From an uncultured Candidatus Saccharibacteria bacterium (GTDB taxonomy: Bacteria > Patescibacteriota > Saccharimonadia > Saccharimonadales > Saccharimonadaceae), in NCBI GenBank assembly GCA_915070155.1, contig CAJZFK010000007.1, positions 1 through 15,112 on the forward strand: 15,112 bases of DNA, given 5' to 3'. Below the pieces are notes generated by a model. The model was given only the letters and a program-made list of their open reading frames with translations, did not search any database and had not been told where the DNA came from. The position numbers and the translations under genes are program-made. Shown here piece after piece: positions 7,875 to 14,359 of this stretch. How positions within the stretch are numbered: position 1 is the first letter of the stretch; each line of letters opens with the position of its first letter.

Positions 7875-9113
7875 TCACCTCAAACCGTATGCGTCTAGTA
7901 AACTTTCAATTCCAGGCAATTTTTTACCAGCCATCAAGGCCATGCTAGCTCCGCCACCAGTGGAAACATGGGTAAAATTGGCGCCGTCATGCCCGTCCCA
8001 TTTTAATATAAAATCAGCTGTATCTCCGCCGCCGACTATTGAAACAGTCCCTTTATTCTGGGCAATAGCTAGCGCCACTCGCGCTGAACCGATTGCAAAA
8101 TTATCAATTTCAGCATAGCCCAGCGGACCATTCCAAATAACCATCTTCGCGCCAGCCAGTATTTTCGTGAATTTCTCAATTGTCTGACTTCCAATATCCA
8201 GCGCCATATCTGAGTTTTTTATCTTACCAATATTAACTTCTTGACGAGGAAAATCTTTAGAAATCTCTGGCGCAACCGCCACATCAATCGGCAATACCAA
8301 AAAATCGTCAACATTCTCTACGCCAACCTTAGCCGCTGCCAAATCATAAATTTCCGCGACAACCTTTTCCATTCCTGGCTCAAACACACTCTTGCCGACA
8401 TTAAATCCACGACAATGTAAAAACGTGTTTGACATGGCGCCGCCAATTAAAATCCGATCCGCCTTTTTAATTAGACGCTTAATCAGTAATATTTTATCGC
8501 TAACTTTCGCGCCGCCAATAACCGCAACCAACGGACGTTTTGGCTTATTCATCGCCTCAGTGATAGTTACATATTCTTTTTCTAATAGTAATCCCGCTAG
8601 CCCTGGAACACACAACGTAATCGCATGAGTGCTGGCGTGCGCCCTGTGCGCGACCGCAAATCCGTCCTGCACAAAATAATCCGCTCGGACAGCGCGTTGA
8701 ATTGACTTGGCAAATGTTAAATCATCAGCCTCCTCCTCGTCATAAAAGCGCAAATTCTCCAACATAAGAATACTGCCTCGTGGCGCGCGGCGAACAGCTT
8801 GATGAACAGCTTCGCCCACGCAATCATCCAGCAATTCTACCGGACGACTCAGCAACTTGGATAGGTGATCTGCGACAACTTTCAAGCTAAACTTAAGATC
8901 CTTACCTTTTGGTCGCCCCAGATGAGACATGATAACAATCTTGCAATTCTGCTCCAGCAAATATCGGAGCGTGGGCAGCGAAGCGCGAATTCTTAGATCA
9001 TCAGAAATCTGACCACGCTTTGTTAGTGGCACATTATAATCTGCTCGCAGAAGAATAGTTTTTCCACGTAGATCAACATCGCGAATTGTTTGCTTCGGAA
9101 ATTTTCTGCCCAC
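7875..9113 (-). CDS. pgk: Phosphoglycerate kinase
   Basis: Transfers phosphate from 1,3-bisphosphoglycerate to ADP, one of the two ATP-forming steps of glycolysis. The 412-aa protein has the N-terminal signature LLRADYNVPL (21-30; R23, D25, N27), SHLGRPKG (63-70), ENLRFY (119-124), AHRAHAST (155-162), GGAKVSDK (200-207), VIWNGPLG (325-332), GGGDT (361-365) and STGGGAS (384-390). The start is GTG at 9113, chosen because a full AAGGAG lies 7 bases upstream. The segment before AHRAHAST reads VQDGFAV where many bacteria have VNDAFGT, a small divergence in an otherwise standard enzyme. The gene follows pyk by 11 bases. Confidence 0.97.
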   Translation of the reverse strand: MGRKFPKQTIRDVDLRGKTILLRADYNVPLTKRGQISDDLRIRASLPTLRYLLEQNCKIVIMSHLGRPKGKDLKFSLKVVADHLSKLLSRPVELLDDCVGEAVHQAVRRAPRGSILMLENLRFYDEEEADDLTFAKSIQRAVRADYFVQDGFAVAHRAHASTHAITLCVPGLAGLLLEKEYVTITEAMNKPKRPLVAVIGGAKVSDKILLIKRLIKKADRILIGGAMSNTFLHCRGFNVGKSVFEPGMEKVVAEIYDLAAAKVGVENVDDFLVLPIDVAVAPEISKDFPRQEVNIGKIKNSDMALDIGSQTIEKFTKILAGAKMVIWNGPLGYAEIDNFAIGSARVALAIAQNKGTVSIVGGGDTADFILKWDGHDGANFTHVSTGGGASMALMAGKKLPGIESLLDAYGLR

Positions 9114-9120
9114 CCAAATT

Positions 9121-9126
9121 CTCCTT
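9121..9126 (-). promoter_or_regulatory. Shine-Dalgarno site of pgk, overlapping the pyk stop codon
   Basis: The minus strand reads AAGGAG, 7 bases before the GTG at 9113. It fixes that GTG as the pgk start. It shares two bases with the pyk TAA (9125-9127), so ribosomes finishing pyk clear or occupy the pgk initiation site, which suggests coupled translation. Confidence 0.75.
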
Positions 9127-10546
9127 ATGACAATGTCTTGACTTGAATATTGTCAGTTTTGCCTGGCTCTGGATTGTGACCACTAACAAGCACAACCGTA
9201 ACTGGGTCTGCACCAAAATAGCCTTCTTGTTTCAACTCGTCAGCTAGCTTAGTTGCTGCATTTGGGTCGTTTGGTCGAACATATGGACGAGAAGCGTACC
9301 TTAGCGCCAACTTTTGCGCAGTCTTCACATCTTCGGTTACGCAAACAATTGGTAGGTTCGGACGATATGCAGCAACGTTAATTGCAGTAGCGCCAGTGCG
9401 TGTTCCCGCAATAATAGCTCGAGCCTTAATTCTCCTTGCCAATTGAGCTGCCGTGTAGCTTAAAATCGCGTCAGTCTTTTCACGCATTTCAGCCTTTTCT
9501 ACCAACATCACTTCACTGTGTTCTTGAGTGTAGATAATAGTCTTGCGCATCGCGCGAACGGTTTCAACAGGATATTTACCATTGGCAGTCTCATCAGACA
9601 ACATAACTACATCAGCGCCTTGGATTACAGCATTGGCAACGTCGCTTACTTCAGCGCGACTTGGTTCTGGATTATCAACCATACTGCCCATCATTTGTGT
9701 TGCAACGATTACTAGCTTGCAATATTTACGACACAAGGCAATAATCCGACGCTGTACAACTGGGACAATTTCCGCACCAGCTTCCACCGCCAAGTCACCG
9801 CGAGCAACCATAATACCGTCACTAGCCTTAACGATTTCCTCCAAATTCTCTGAATCAACGGCAGACTTAGTCTCAATCTTGGCAATGATATTGGCTGTCG
9901 AGCCCAGGTCTGTCAATCGACGACGCAAATCAATAATGTCATCAGCTTTTTGAATAAAACTCAATGCAACATAATCAAAATCTTGGTTTGCGCCCCATTC
10001 CAAATCGTTAATATCTTTCTGAGTAAGAATGTCGCCACCAAAATCTGTGTCTGGCAAATTCAAACCCTTGCGACTCATCAAAAAACCGTCGTTCTGAACT
10101 TCTACGCGAATTGCAGTTGGGCTAACAATTTCTCGTACAACCGTCCTGATCTTGCCGTCAAACATGTAAAGTGGCTCGCCGACTTTCATCTTCTCCGCCA
10201 AATTGTACTGCACTGGCAAATTGAAGCTGCCGTCATGATCAGTAATTTCTGAATCCAAGACCAACATATCGCCAACCTTAACATTCAGCATGTTATCTTT
10301 CAAAACGCCCAGACGAATCTTCGGACCTTGCAAATCTTGTAGGATTGCGACAGGCTTGCCCAGCTGTTTACTAGCTGTGCGCACCCAATCGATCTGCTCA
10401 ATTCGCTCCTCGTTAGCGCCGTGGCTAAAATTCATACGGATGCCGTTAACGCCGGCCTCCAACAATTGGTAAACCTTTTCTTGGCTGAACGTTGCTGGCC
10501 CAATTGTTGCTAATATTTTTGTTCGTTTAAATATATTATTGCTCAT
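9125..10546 (-). CDS. pyk: Pyruvate kinase
   Basis: Makes pyruvate and ATP from phosphoenolpyruvate and ADP. The 473-residue length matches the single-unit bacterial enzyme, without the extra C-terminal PEP-utiliser domain found in some Bacillus forms. Visible: TIGPAT (14-19), MNFSHG (38-43; the substrate and K+ site region), QGPKIR (73-78) at the A/B-domain junction, the catalytic IIAKIE (220-225, K223 with metal ligand E225), ARGDL (248-252, D251), ATQM (282-285), and SRAEVSDVANAV (296-307). ATQMMGSM replaces the more usual ATQMLESM. The C-terminal allosteric-type domain is present from about residue 350. It is the first gene of the block, with a promoter so close that the mRNA should begin at or within a base or two of the ATG. 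Confidence 0.97.
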   Translation of the reverse strand: MSNNIFKRTKILATIGPATFSQEKVYQLLEAGVNGIRMNFSHGANEERIEQIDWVRTASKQLGKPVAILQDLQGPKIRLGVLKDNMLNVKVGDMLVLDSEITDHDGSFNLPVQYNLAEKMKVGEPLYMFDGKIRTVVREIVSPTAIRVEVQNDGFLMSRKGLNLPDTDFGGDILTQKDINDLEWGANQDFDYVALSFIQKADDIIDLRRRLTDLGSTANIIAKIETKSAVDSENLEEIVKASDGIMVARGDLAVEAGAEIVPVVQRRIIALCRKYCKLVIVATQMMGSMVDNPEPSRAEVSDVANAVIQGADVVMLSDETANGKYPVETVRAMRKTIIYTQEHSEVMLVEKAEMREKTDAILSYTAAQLARRIKARAIIAGTRTGATAINVAAYRPNLPIVCVTEDVKTAQKLALRYASRPYVRPNDPNAATKLADELKQEGYFGADPVTVVLVSGHNPEPGKTDNIQVKTLS

Positions 10547-10553
10547 TTTTTAA

Positions 10554-10582
10554 ATTATACCACGAAATAACAGTGATGAAAA
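10554..10582 (-). promoter_or_regulatory. Promoter of the pyk-pgk-tpiA operon
   Basis: On the minus strand there is a -35-like TTTTCA (10577-10582, 4 of 6), a 17-base spacer and a perfect TATAAT (10554-10559) with the TGG extension (10560-10562). Only 7 bases separate the -10 from the pyk ATG, so transcription should begin within about one base of the start codon. Confidence 0.75.
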
Positions 10583-10840
10583 ATGGCGCCAGAGAACCTT
10601 ATAATACTTGTTCAATATCGAGAATACGTTTAATAAAATCAACTATAGCAAATTCAGAAGAAACAAAAAAACAGCTAACCTCTAACATACACCATTGCAA
10701 AATACAGCTCAACAACATAGTGTCTCGACAGGAAAAAAGAGCCAGTTTATAGACTTGGCTCAGATCTTCTCACGAGCTACCCGATTCTACAGGTCCTGAT
10801 GTATCCCGCATAGGCACACGTAATAGTAGTAAAAGAGCTA
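10563..10840. other. Non-coding gap between pyk and the ABC permease gene
   Basis: About 280 bases with no supported gene. It holds the -35 part of the pyk promoter at the left and, at 10733-10761, the terminator of the ABC operon. A 6-bp hairpin (TAGTAG/CTACTA) starts at the permease stop codon, with no T-run after it. No tRNA or known RNA fold was recognised between 10600 and 10730. Confidence 0.6.
10733..10761 (-). terminator. Rho-independent terminator of the ABC exporter operon
   Basis: The minus strand has GAGCCA, an 11-base loop, TGGCTC and then six T. It lies about 80 bases beyond the permease stop, in the correct orientation to end the ABC transcript before pyk's promoter. Confidence 0.8.
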
Positions 10841-12808
10841 CTAAAACTCTCGTATGTCTCGAATTGGACTGCGACGCACGTTGCGTATTAATGGCAATAT
10901 AGCACTAAACAATCCAGTGAGAATACACGTACTTACAATAAAGATTATCTGTCGCATATCCACGGCTATAAGTCGTATCACTCTATTTGAATTAATAGAA
11001 CCGAAGCTATATTGCGCCTGTGCCGTAAGCTGTGGTACGAATTGCTTATCCAGGAGATACGCACCGATAAAGCCGATAGCAAGAGCGAACATAGCTACTA
11101 ATATAGATATAATTATCGTATATAGTATATATATCGACACGATATCAATACGATTAAAGCCAATAGCACGAAATACCGCCGTCTCATGTCTATCATCCAC
11201 AATTGTACGACTGATAGTAATCCACATAATAAGCGCAGCCAATACTATAACTACCAGCATGACATAGATCGACCACTGCTTAAATATATTCTGCATATCA
11301 TCCAAAGCAACGCTATTACTAAATGCCAAATTAGATTGATATAAACGACCAATCGGCTTACAAGAATTATCATACTGGACAGTACAGCCCTGCTCATCTA
11401 TAAACTTTTGCGCATCACTGGCATTTGCAAACTCGACAAAACGATGTTTATTATCCTCATTGCCCATAATATAAAGTGGCTCATATGTAAATAAATCAGC
11501 ATAATCGGCTTTATTAGGTAGCTTATCGTATAGTGAGCGCGGTATAACCTGCCCAACGCCTTCCGTGCGTAATACTCCAGAAATCATATCGTTAGTAGTG
11601 CGAGCCTTCTCGCGCTGCTGTTTCTGTTCTGGATTTAGTACTTCACTATCGCCAGGAGACATGCCAACCACTTTAAAAGTAATAAATTTGCTTACAGCGG
11701 TTGTTTCTTTACCAAATCTTGTATCAAACAGCTTTTGGTTTGCCGCTTGCTTCTTCTCCTCTGCCGTACGTTTGTCACTTATTACAGGAGCATTTTCACA
11801 TGTTGTAGGATTGGGTAGTCCATACAAAAGGCTTGGCTTTTTATAATCCTTGTTATTTTGATTTGCTGCGATCTCTTTATTTTGCCGCAAGGTCTGCTGT
11901 ATCAACTCCAGCGAGGCGCTATTTCGGTAACACATTTTAAAACTCAAGTTAGTTATATTGTCACGAATATTTTTAAGGCGCTCAAATTTAGCCTCAGCAC
12001 TCGCACTTGCCGGCAACTTTTCCAGCTTCAGTAAACGCTCAATAACATTTTGCGGCAAGATTATAGGTAAACTCGACCCGTCAGGCTTCCAGCCAGCATT
12101 GTTAGGAAGCATAATATTATCTGTAATTTCAGGTGGTGCGATAACAATACTTGAGCTATTTACAGGAGGATTTTCATAATTAGCATTCACCTCCGCTTCA
12201 TCCGAAGTGTCAAAGAACAACTCTTTACCATCAATAAGAGGTACTAGTGCTGAGCCTTTTTTGACACTATAAAATTCTTCAGTAAAAAATTTAATAGCAC
12301 CATATCCCTTAGCTAAACGAGAGAGTTTTGCATCGTCAAAAGCCGGCATGGCGCTATATTTCTCTTTTAGTAATTGAGCGGTAATACCGTTTTGGTCATT
12401 AATAGATAGCTGCACAGTACCGTCAGCAGACTGTGAATACGGCGGCCGATCATTGATATAGGAATATTCCAGATTAAGTCGCTTTGACTCGGTAGCTTTT
12501 TGTGAAACGAGTAGTTCATAGCGTTTTTTCGCCTCGGCAATAAGATTAGGGTCACGAATAGTCTTATAAAACCCATCGACATTTGATGGCGCGTTAGTGA
12601 CACTTACGATGTAACGACTAGTCAGCCCCTCTTTACGAAACGAATCAATACCACGAAAGAGACCGTTAGCAATCAGGGAAGCTGAAATAAGGACGCCGAA
12701 CAACATACTCGCCAACAATACCGTAATAAATGTACGTATTTTACGAGCACGTAATTTTGTATAAGTCAACAGTACTATATCGGCTAGCCTAATCACACAA
12801 TCTCCCAT
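10841..12808 (-). CDS. MacB/FtsX-like ABC transporter permease with large extracytoplasmic domain
   Basis: Membrane subunit of a type VII (MacB-like) ABC transporter; these do not move substrates through the membrane but drive movement in an extracytoplasmic domain. The 655-aa protein has one N-terminal helix (about 27-50), a large outside region (about 51-511) and three C-terminal helices (about 512-534, 557-586, 622-641), with the basic C-terminal tail inside. This is the classic 1+3 FtsX/MacB topology. The outside region, about 460 residues, is roughly twice that of MacB. It has four Cys (293, 337, 475, 483) that could form two disulphides. The ATG at 12808 overlaps the ATPase gene by 20 bases; a GTG at 12796, preceded by GGGAG at good spacing, is an alternative start that shortens the protein by 4 residues. 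It pairs with the upstream ATPase. Substrate unknown. Confidence 0.87.
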   Translation of the reverse strand: MGDCVIRLADIVLLTYTKLRARKIRTFITVLLASMLFGVLISASLIANGLFRGIDSFRKEGLTSRYIVSVTNAPSNVDGFYKTIRDPNLIAEAKKRYELLVSQKATESKRLNLEYSYINDRPPYSQSADGTVQLSINDQNGITAQLLKEKYSAMPAFDDAKLSRLAKGYGAIKFFTEEFYSVKKGSALVPLIDGKELFFDTSDEAEVNANYENPPVNSSSIVIAPPEITDNIMLPNNAGWKPDGSSLPIILPQNVIERLLKLEKLPASASAEAKFERLKNIRDNITNLSFKMCYRNSASLELIQQTLRQNKEIAANQNNKDYKKPSLLYGLPNPTTCENAPVISDKRTAEEKKQAANQKLFDTRFGKETTAVSKFITFKVVGMSPGDSEVLNPEQKQQREKARTTNDMISGVLRTEGVGQVIPRSLYDKLPNKADYADLFTYEPLYIMGNEDNKHRFVEFANASDAQKFIDEQGCTVQYDNSCKPIGRLYQSNLAFSNSVALDDMQNIFKQWSIYVMLVVIVLAALIMWITISRTIVDDRHETAVFRAIGFNRIDIVSIYILYTIIISILVAMFALAIGFIGAYLLDKQFVPQLTAQAQYSFGSINSNRVIRLIAVDMRQIIFIVSTCILTGLFSAILPLIRNVRRSPIRDIREF

Positions 12809-13526
12809 CTTTTAGGGCAATGACACGATCAGCCTGGGCGGCAATTTCATTATCGTGCGTAGCAATAATAATCGTTGCATGATATTGCTCTCGAATTTGC
12901 TGGAATAAACTAATAATATCGCGACTGTTGGCAGAATCCAGATTGCCAGTTGGCTCATCTGCCAGAATAATAGCCGGTCTATTGAGTAAGGCTCTAGCAA
13001 TAGCAGCGCGCTGAATCTGCCCACCGGAAAGTTCGTGAGGGTGGTGATTTAGTCGATCATACAGACCAACTTGTCGAGCTAATGATTCAATACGTAGCTT
13101 GCGCTCCGCCTGCTTCATGCGCTGAGGCATTGAAGCGACTTCAATATTACGGCGCAATGTCAAAAAAGGCTGCAGATAAAACGATTGAAAAACAAATCCA
13201 ATTGTCTGGTTGCGAAACTTAGACAGTTGACGGTCATTCATACTGGAAACGTTTTTCCCTCCTACAACAATCTCACCAGACGTAGGCTTATCTAGTCCAC
13301 CAAGTAAATGCAGTAAAGTGCTTTTACCACTGCCGCTTGGACCAACAAGAGCCACAAATTCACCTTCGTGAATGTCTACTGAAACATCATCGATAGCTCT
13401 AATTATTTGCTTGCCAACTTTATACTTCTTGATTACATTCGTAGCCCTGATGGCGATCGGTCTGGAATCAAGGTCATCAATCTTATCAGCCTGCGCGACT
13501 AGAGCACCCGTATTATTACATTCCAT
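12789..13526 (-). CDS. ABC transporter ATP-binding protein, LolD/MacB type
   Basis: ATPase subunit that powers the permease encoded next. In 245 aa it has the A-loop Tyr (Y35), Walker A GPSGSGKST (62-70), Q-loop Q114 in FVFQSF, signature LSGGQ (166-170), Walker B ILADEP (187-192) with catalytic E191, D-loop NLD (195-197) and H-loop H224 in ATHD. GPSGSGKSTLLHLLGGLD and ADEPTGNLD are typical of the LolD/MacB/FtsE group. An N-terminal extension of about 22 residues precedes the domain. The gene has a strong promoter and is first in a two-gene operon; the permease overlaps its 3' end. An intact set of motifs suggests an active exporter or mechanotransmission system. Confidence 0.94.
   Translation of the reverse strand: MECNNTGALVAQADKIDDLDSRPIAIRATNVIKKYKVGKQIIRAIDDVSVDIHEGEFVALVGPSGSGKSTLLHLLGGLDKPTSGEIVVGGKNVSSMNDRQLSKFRNQTIGFVFQSFYLQPFLTLRRNIEVASMPQRMKQAERKLRIESLARQVGLYDRLNHHPHELSGGQIQRAAIARALLNRPAIILADEPTGNLDSANSRDIISLFQQIREQYHATIIIATHDNEIAAQADRVIALKDGRLCD
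12801..12806 (-). promoter_or_regulatory. Possible ribosome binding site for a GTG start of the permease
   Basis: The minus strand reads GGGAGA, ending 4 bases before an in-frame GTG at 12796-12794. The ATG at 12808 has no such site. If used, the protein would begin VIRLADIV and the overlap with the ATPase gene would shrink to 8 bases. Confidence 0.4.
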
Positions 13527-13546
13527 ATAAAATTACCATTAGCATT

Positions 13547-13576
13547 ATTATAGCCGATAGCTATCCGTACGGTCAA
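13547..13576 (-). promoter_or_regulatory. Promoter of the ABC exporter operon
   Basis: On the minus strand: -35 TTGACC (13571-13576, 5 of 6), 18-base spacer, -10 TATAAT (13547-13552, 6 of 6). Transcription should start near 13540, leaving a leader of about 14 bases. The spacer contains the perfect palindrome GATAGCTATC (13556-13565), followed by CCGTACGG (13565-13572), which could be an operator. Confidence 0.75.
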
Positions 13577-13611
13577 CATAACCACATAAACTAGCTTACC
13601 CATTTCCTTAA

Positions 13612-13620
13612 TGCTAGAAT
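13612..13620 (+). promoter_or_regulatory. Extended -10 promoter for the two-helix membrane protein
   Basis: Reads TGCTAGAAT, an extended -10 with TAGAAT (5 of 6), 9 bases before the ATG at 13630. No good -35 is seen. The predicted mRNA start is 0 to 3 bases before the ATG, so the message would be essentially leaderless. It is divergent from the ABC promoter. Confidence 0.5.
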
Positions 13621-13629
13621 ATAAATATT

Positions 13630-13932
13630 ATGCCAGAAATAGATAAATATATTATTTCAAAAATTTTGTTCTTTATTTTCGGATCAACTACTGTAATTAT
13701 TTTCTTTTTATTCTATACTGGAGTATTTATAAATATCGTTGGGTCCATAGAAGCTGCAATTACGATATATTGCATAAACACCGCCCTGCTGATACCCGTA
13801 ACAATCTGGTATGCAATCGAGCGCTCACATAAAACGAAATATAAGGAGAGCGATATACTTGAAGCCTATTCTGAAATGATGTCTCAGACTGACGATGAGT
13901 CTGCCGCCAAAGAAGCTACGAAGCGACAATGA
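13630..13932 (+). CDS. Small membrane protein with two predicted helices, unknown function
   Basis: Family not recognised. The 100-aa product has two hydrophobic stretches (about 8-36 and 42-62) forming a likely helical hairpin, then a charged hydrophilic tail (63-100) rich in Lys, Glu, Asp and Ser. The tail begins ERSHKTKYK, so it is probably cytosolic and the short N-terminus is also inside. Start choice is supported by the extended -10 just upstream. The gene is divergent from the ABC exporter and convergent with tRNA-Glu; its stop codon (13930-13932) touches the tRNA terminator. It might be an accessory to the exporter, but only the shared promoter region suggests this. Confidence 0.7.
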   Translation: MPEIDKYIISKILFFIFGSTTVIIFFLFYTGVFINIVGSIEAAITIYCINTALLIPVTIWYAIERSHKTKYKESDILEAYSEMMSQTDDESAAKEATKRQ

Positions 13933-13957
13933 AAAAGCTCGCCACAATAAGCGAACT
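13932..13957 (-). terminator. Rho-independent terminator of tRNA-Glu
   Basis: The minus strand has AGTTCGC, an 8-base loop and GCGAGCT (7-bp stem with one G-T pair), then a run of T at 13935-13932. It lies 17 bases after the tRNA 3' end and abuts the stop codon of the convergent plus-strand gene. Confidence 0.75.
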
Positions 13958-13974
13958 ATTCCAAACAATCTTTA

Positions 13975-14049
13975 TGGTGACCTTACCGGGAATCGAACCC
14001 GGATTGCCAGGATGAAAACCTGGTGTCCTAACCGTTAGACGATAAGGCC
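13975..14049 (-). tRNA. tRNA-Glu (anticodon UUC)
   Basis: All arms can be folded: acceptor GGCCTTA pairs with TAAGGTC (one G-T pair); anticodon stem CCAGG/CCTGG with loop TTTTCAT gives anticodon TTC; T arm CCGGG-TTCGATT-CCCGG. The discriminator is A and the CCA end is encoded (13977-13975). There is no intron. It has its own promoter and terminator and is a single-gene unit. Confidence 0.97.
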
Positions 14050-14061
14050 ACGACTTCAGAT

Positions 14062-14090
14062 ATCATAACAAATTATCGTCGAATTGTCTA
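14062..14090 (-). promoter_or_regulatory. Promoter of tRNA-Glu
   Basis: On the minus strand: -35 TAGACA (14085-14090, 5 of 6), 17-base spacer, -10 TATGAT (14062-14067, 5 of 6) with the TGT extension. The predicted start near 14055 is about 6 bases before the mature 5' end, leaving a very short leader for RNase P. Confidence 0.75.
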
Positions 14091-14128
14091 TAGCAAATCA
14101 GCTACTTCTCCGCCGTTATCTATTAATG

Positions 14129-14134
14129 TATAAT
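14129..14134 (+). promoter_or_regulatory. -10 element for the basic tail-anchored small protein
   Basis: A perfect TATAAT exactly 6 bases before the ATG at 14141, which places +1 on the A of the start codon. The -35 region at 14106-14111 (TTCTCC) is weak. Confidence 0.55.
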
Positions 14135-14140
14135 ATTTCC

Positions 14141-14359
14141 ATGACAAAGCAGCAGAAGAAGAAGCGCAATAAAAAATATTCTGGGATGGACGCGACATCT
14201 CAGCGACCAAAGGTAACAAGGATTACAGCAACGAATCGCTCCAAATTATCTCAATGGTTTTTCGATCGGAAAAAGCTCATTCGCACCATTGGCATGGCGG
14301 GACTCGTTGCAATTGCTTTAATTATCGTTATTTCTGGAATACTGAGTTTATTTCGTTAA
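14141..14359 (+). CDS. Small basic tail-anchored membrane protein, unknown function
   Basis: Family not recognised. From the ATG at 14141 the product has 72 residues: a very basic N-terminus (KQQKKKRNKK, 3-12), a hydrophilic middle with more Arg and Lys, and one C-terminal membrane helix (about 49-70) ending LFR. The basic part should lie in the cytosol and could touch nucleic acid or lipid head groups. The frame stays open upstream to a TTG at 14084 and has another ATG at 14126, but both lie before the predicted transcription start, so 14141 is preferred. Its TAA shares the self-complementary TTAA with the stop of the convergent histidine kinase gene. Confidence 0.7.
   Translation: MTKQQKKKRNKKYSGMDATSQRPKVTRITATNRSKLSQWFFDRKKLIRTIGMAGLVAIALIIVISGILSLFR

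Noticed and set aside
9543..9953. Open plus-strand frame of 136 codons inside pyk
   Set aside because: Antisense to the active-site region of pyruvate kinase; no promoter or family signal.
10825..10843. Hairpin TAGTAG/CTACTA at the permease stop as a terminator
   Set aside because: There is no T-run after it; the hairpin at 10733-10761 with six T is the better terminator.
10854..11267. Open plus-strand frame of 137 codons inside the permease gene
   Set aside because: Mirror of the transmembrane-coding region, which often leaves open antisense frames.
14084..14140. Upstream extension of the small basic protein from a TTG
   Set aside because: It lies before the predicted transcription start and overlaps the tRNA-Glu -35 region; the ATG at 14141 fits the -10 spacing.
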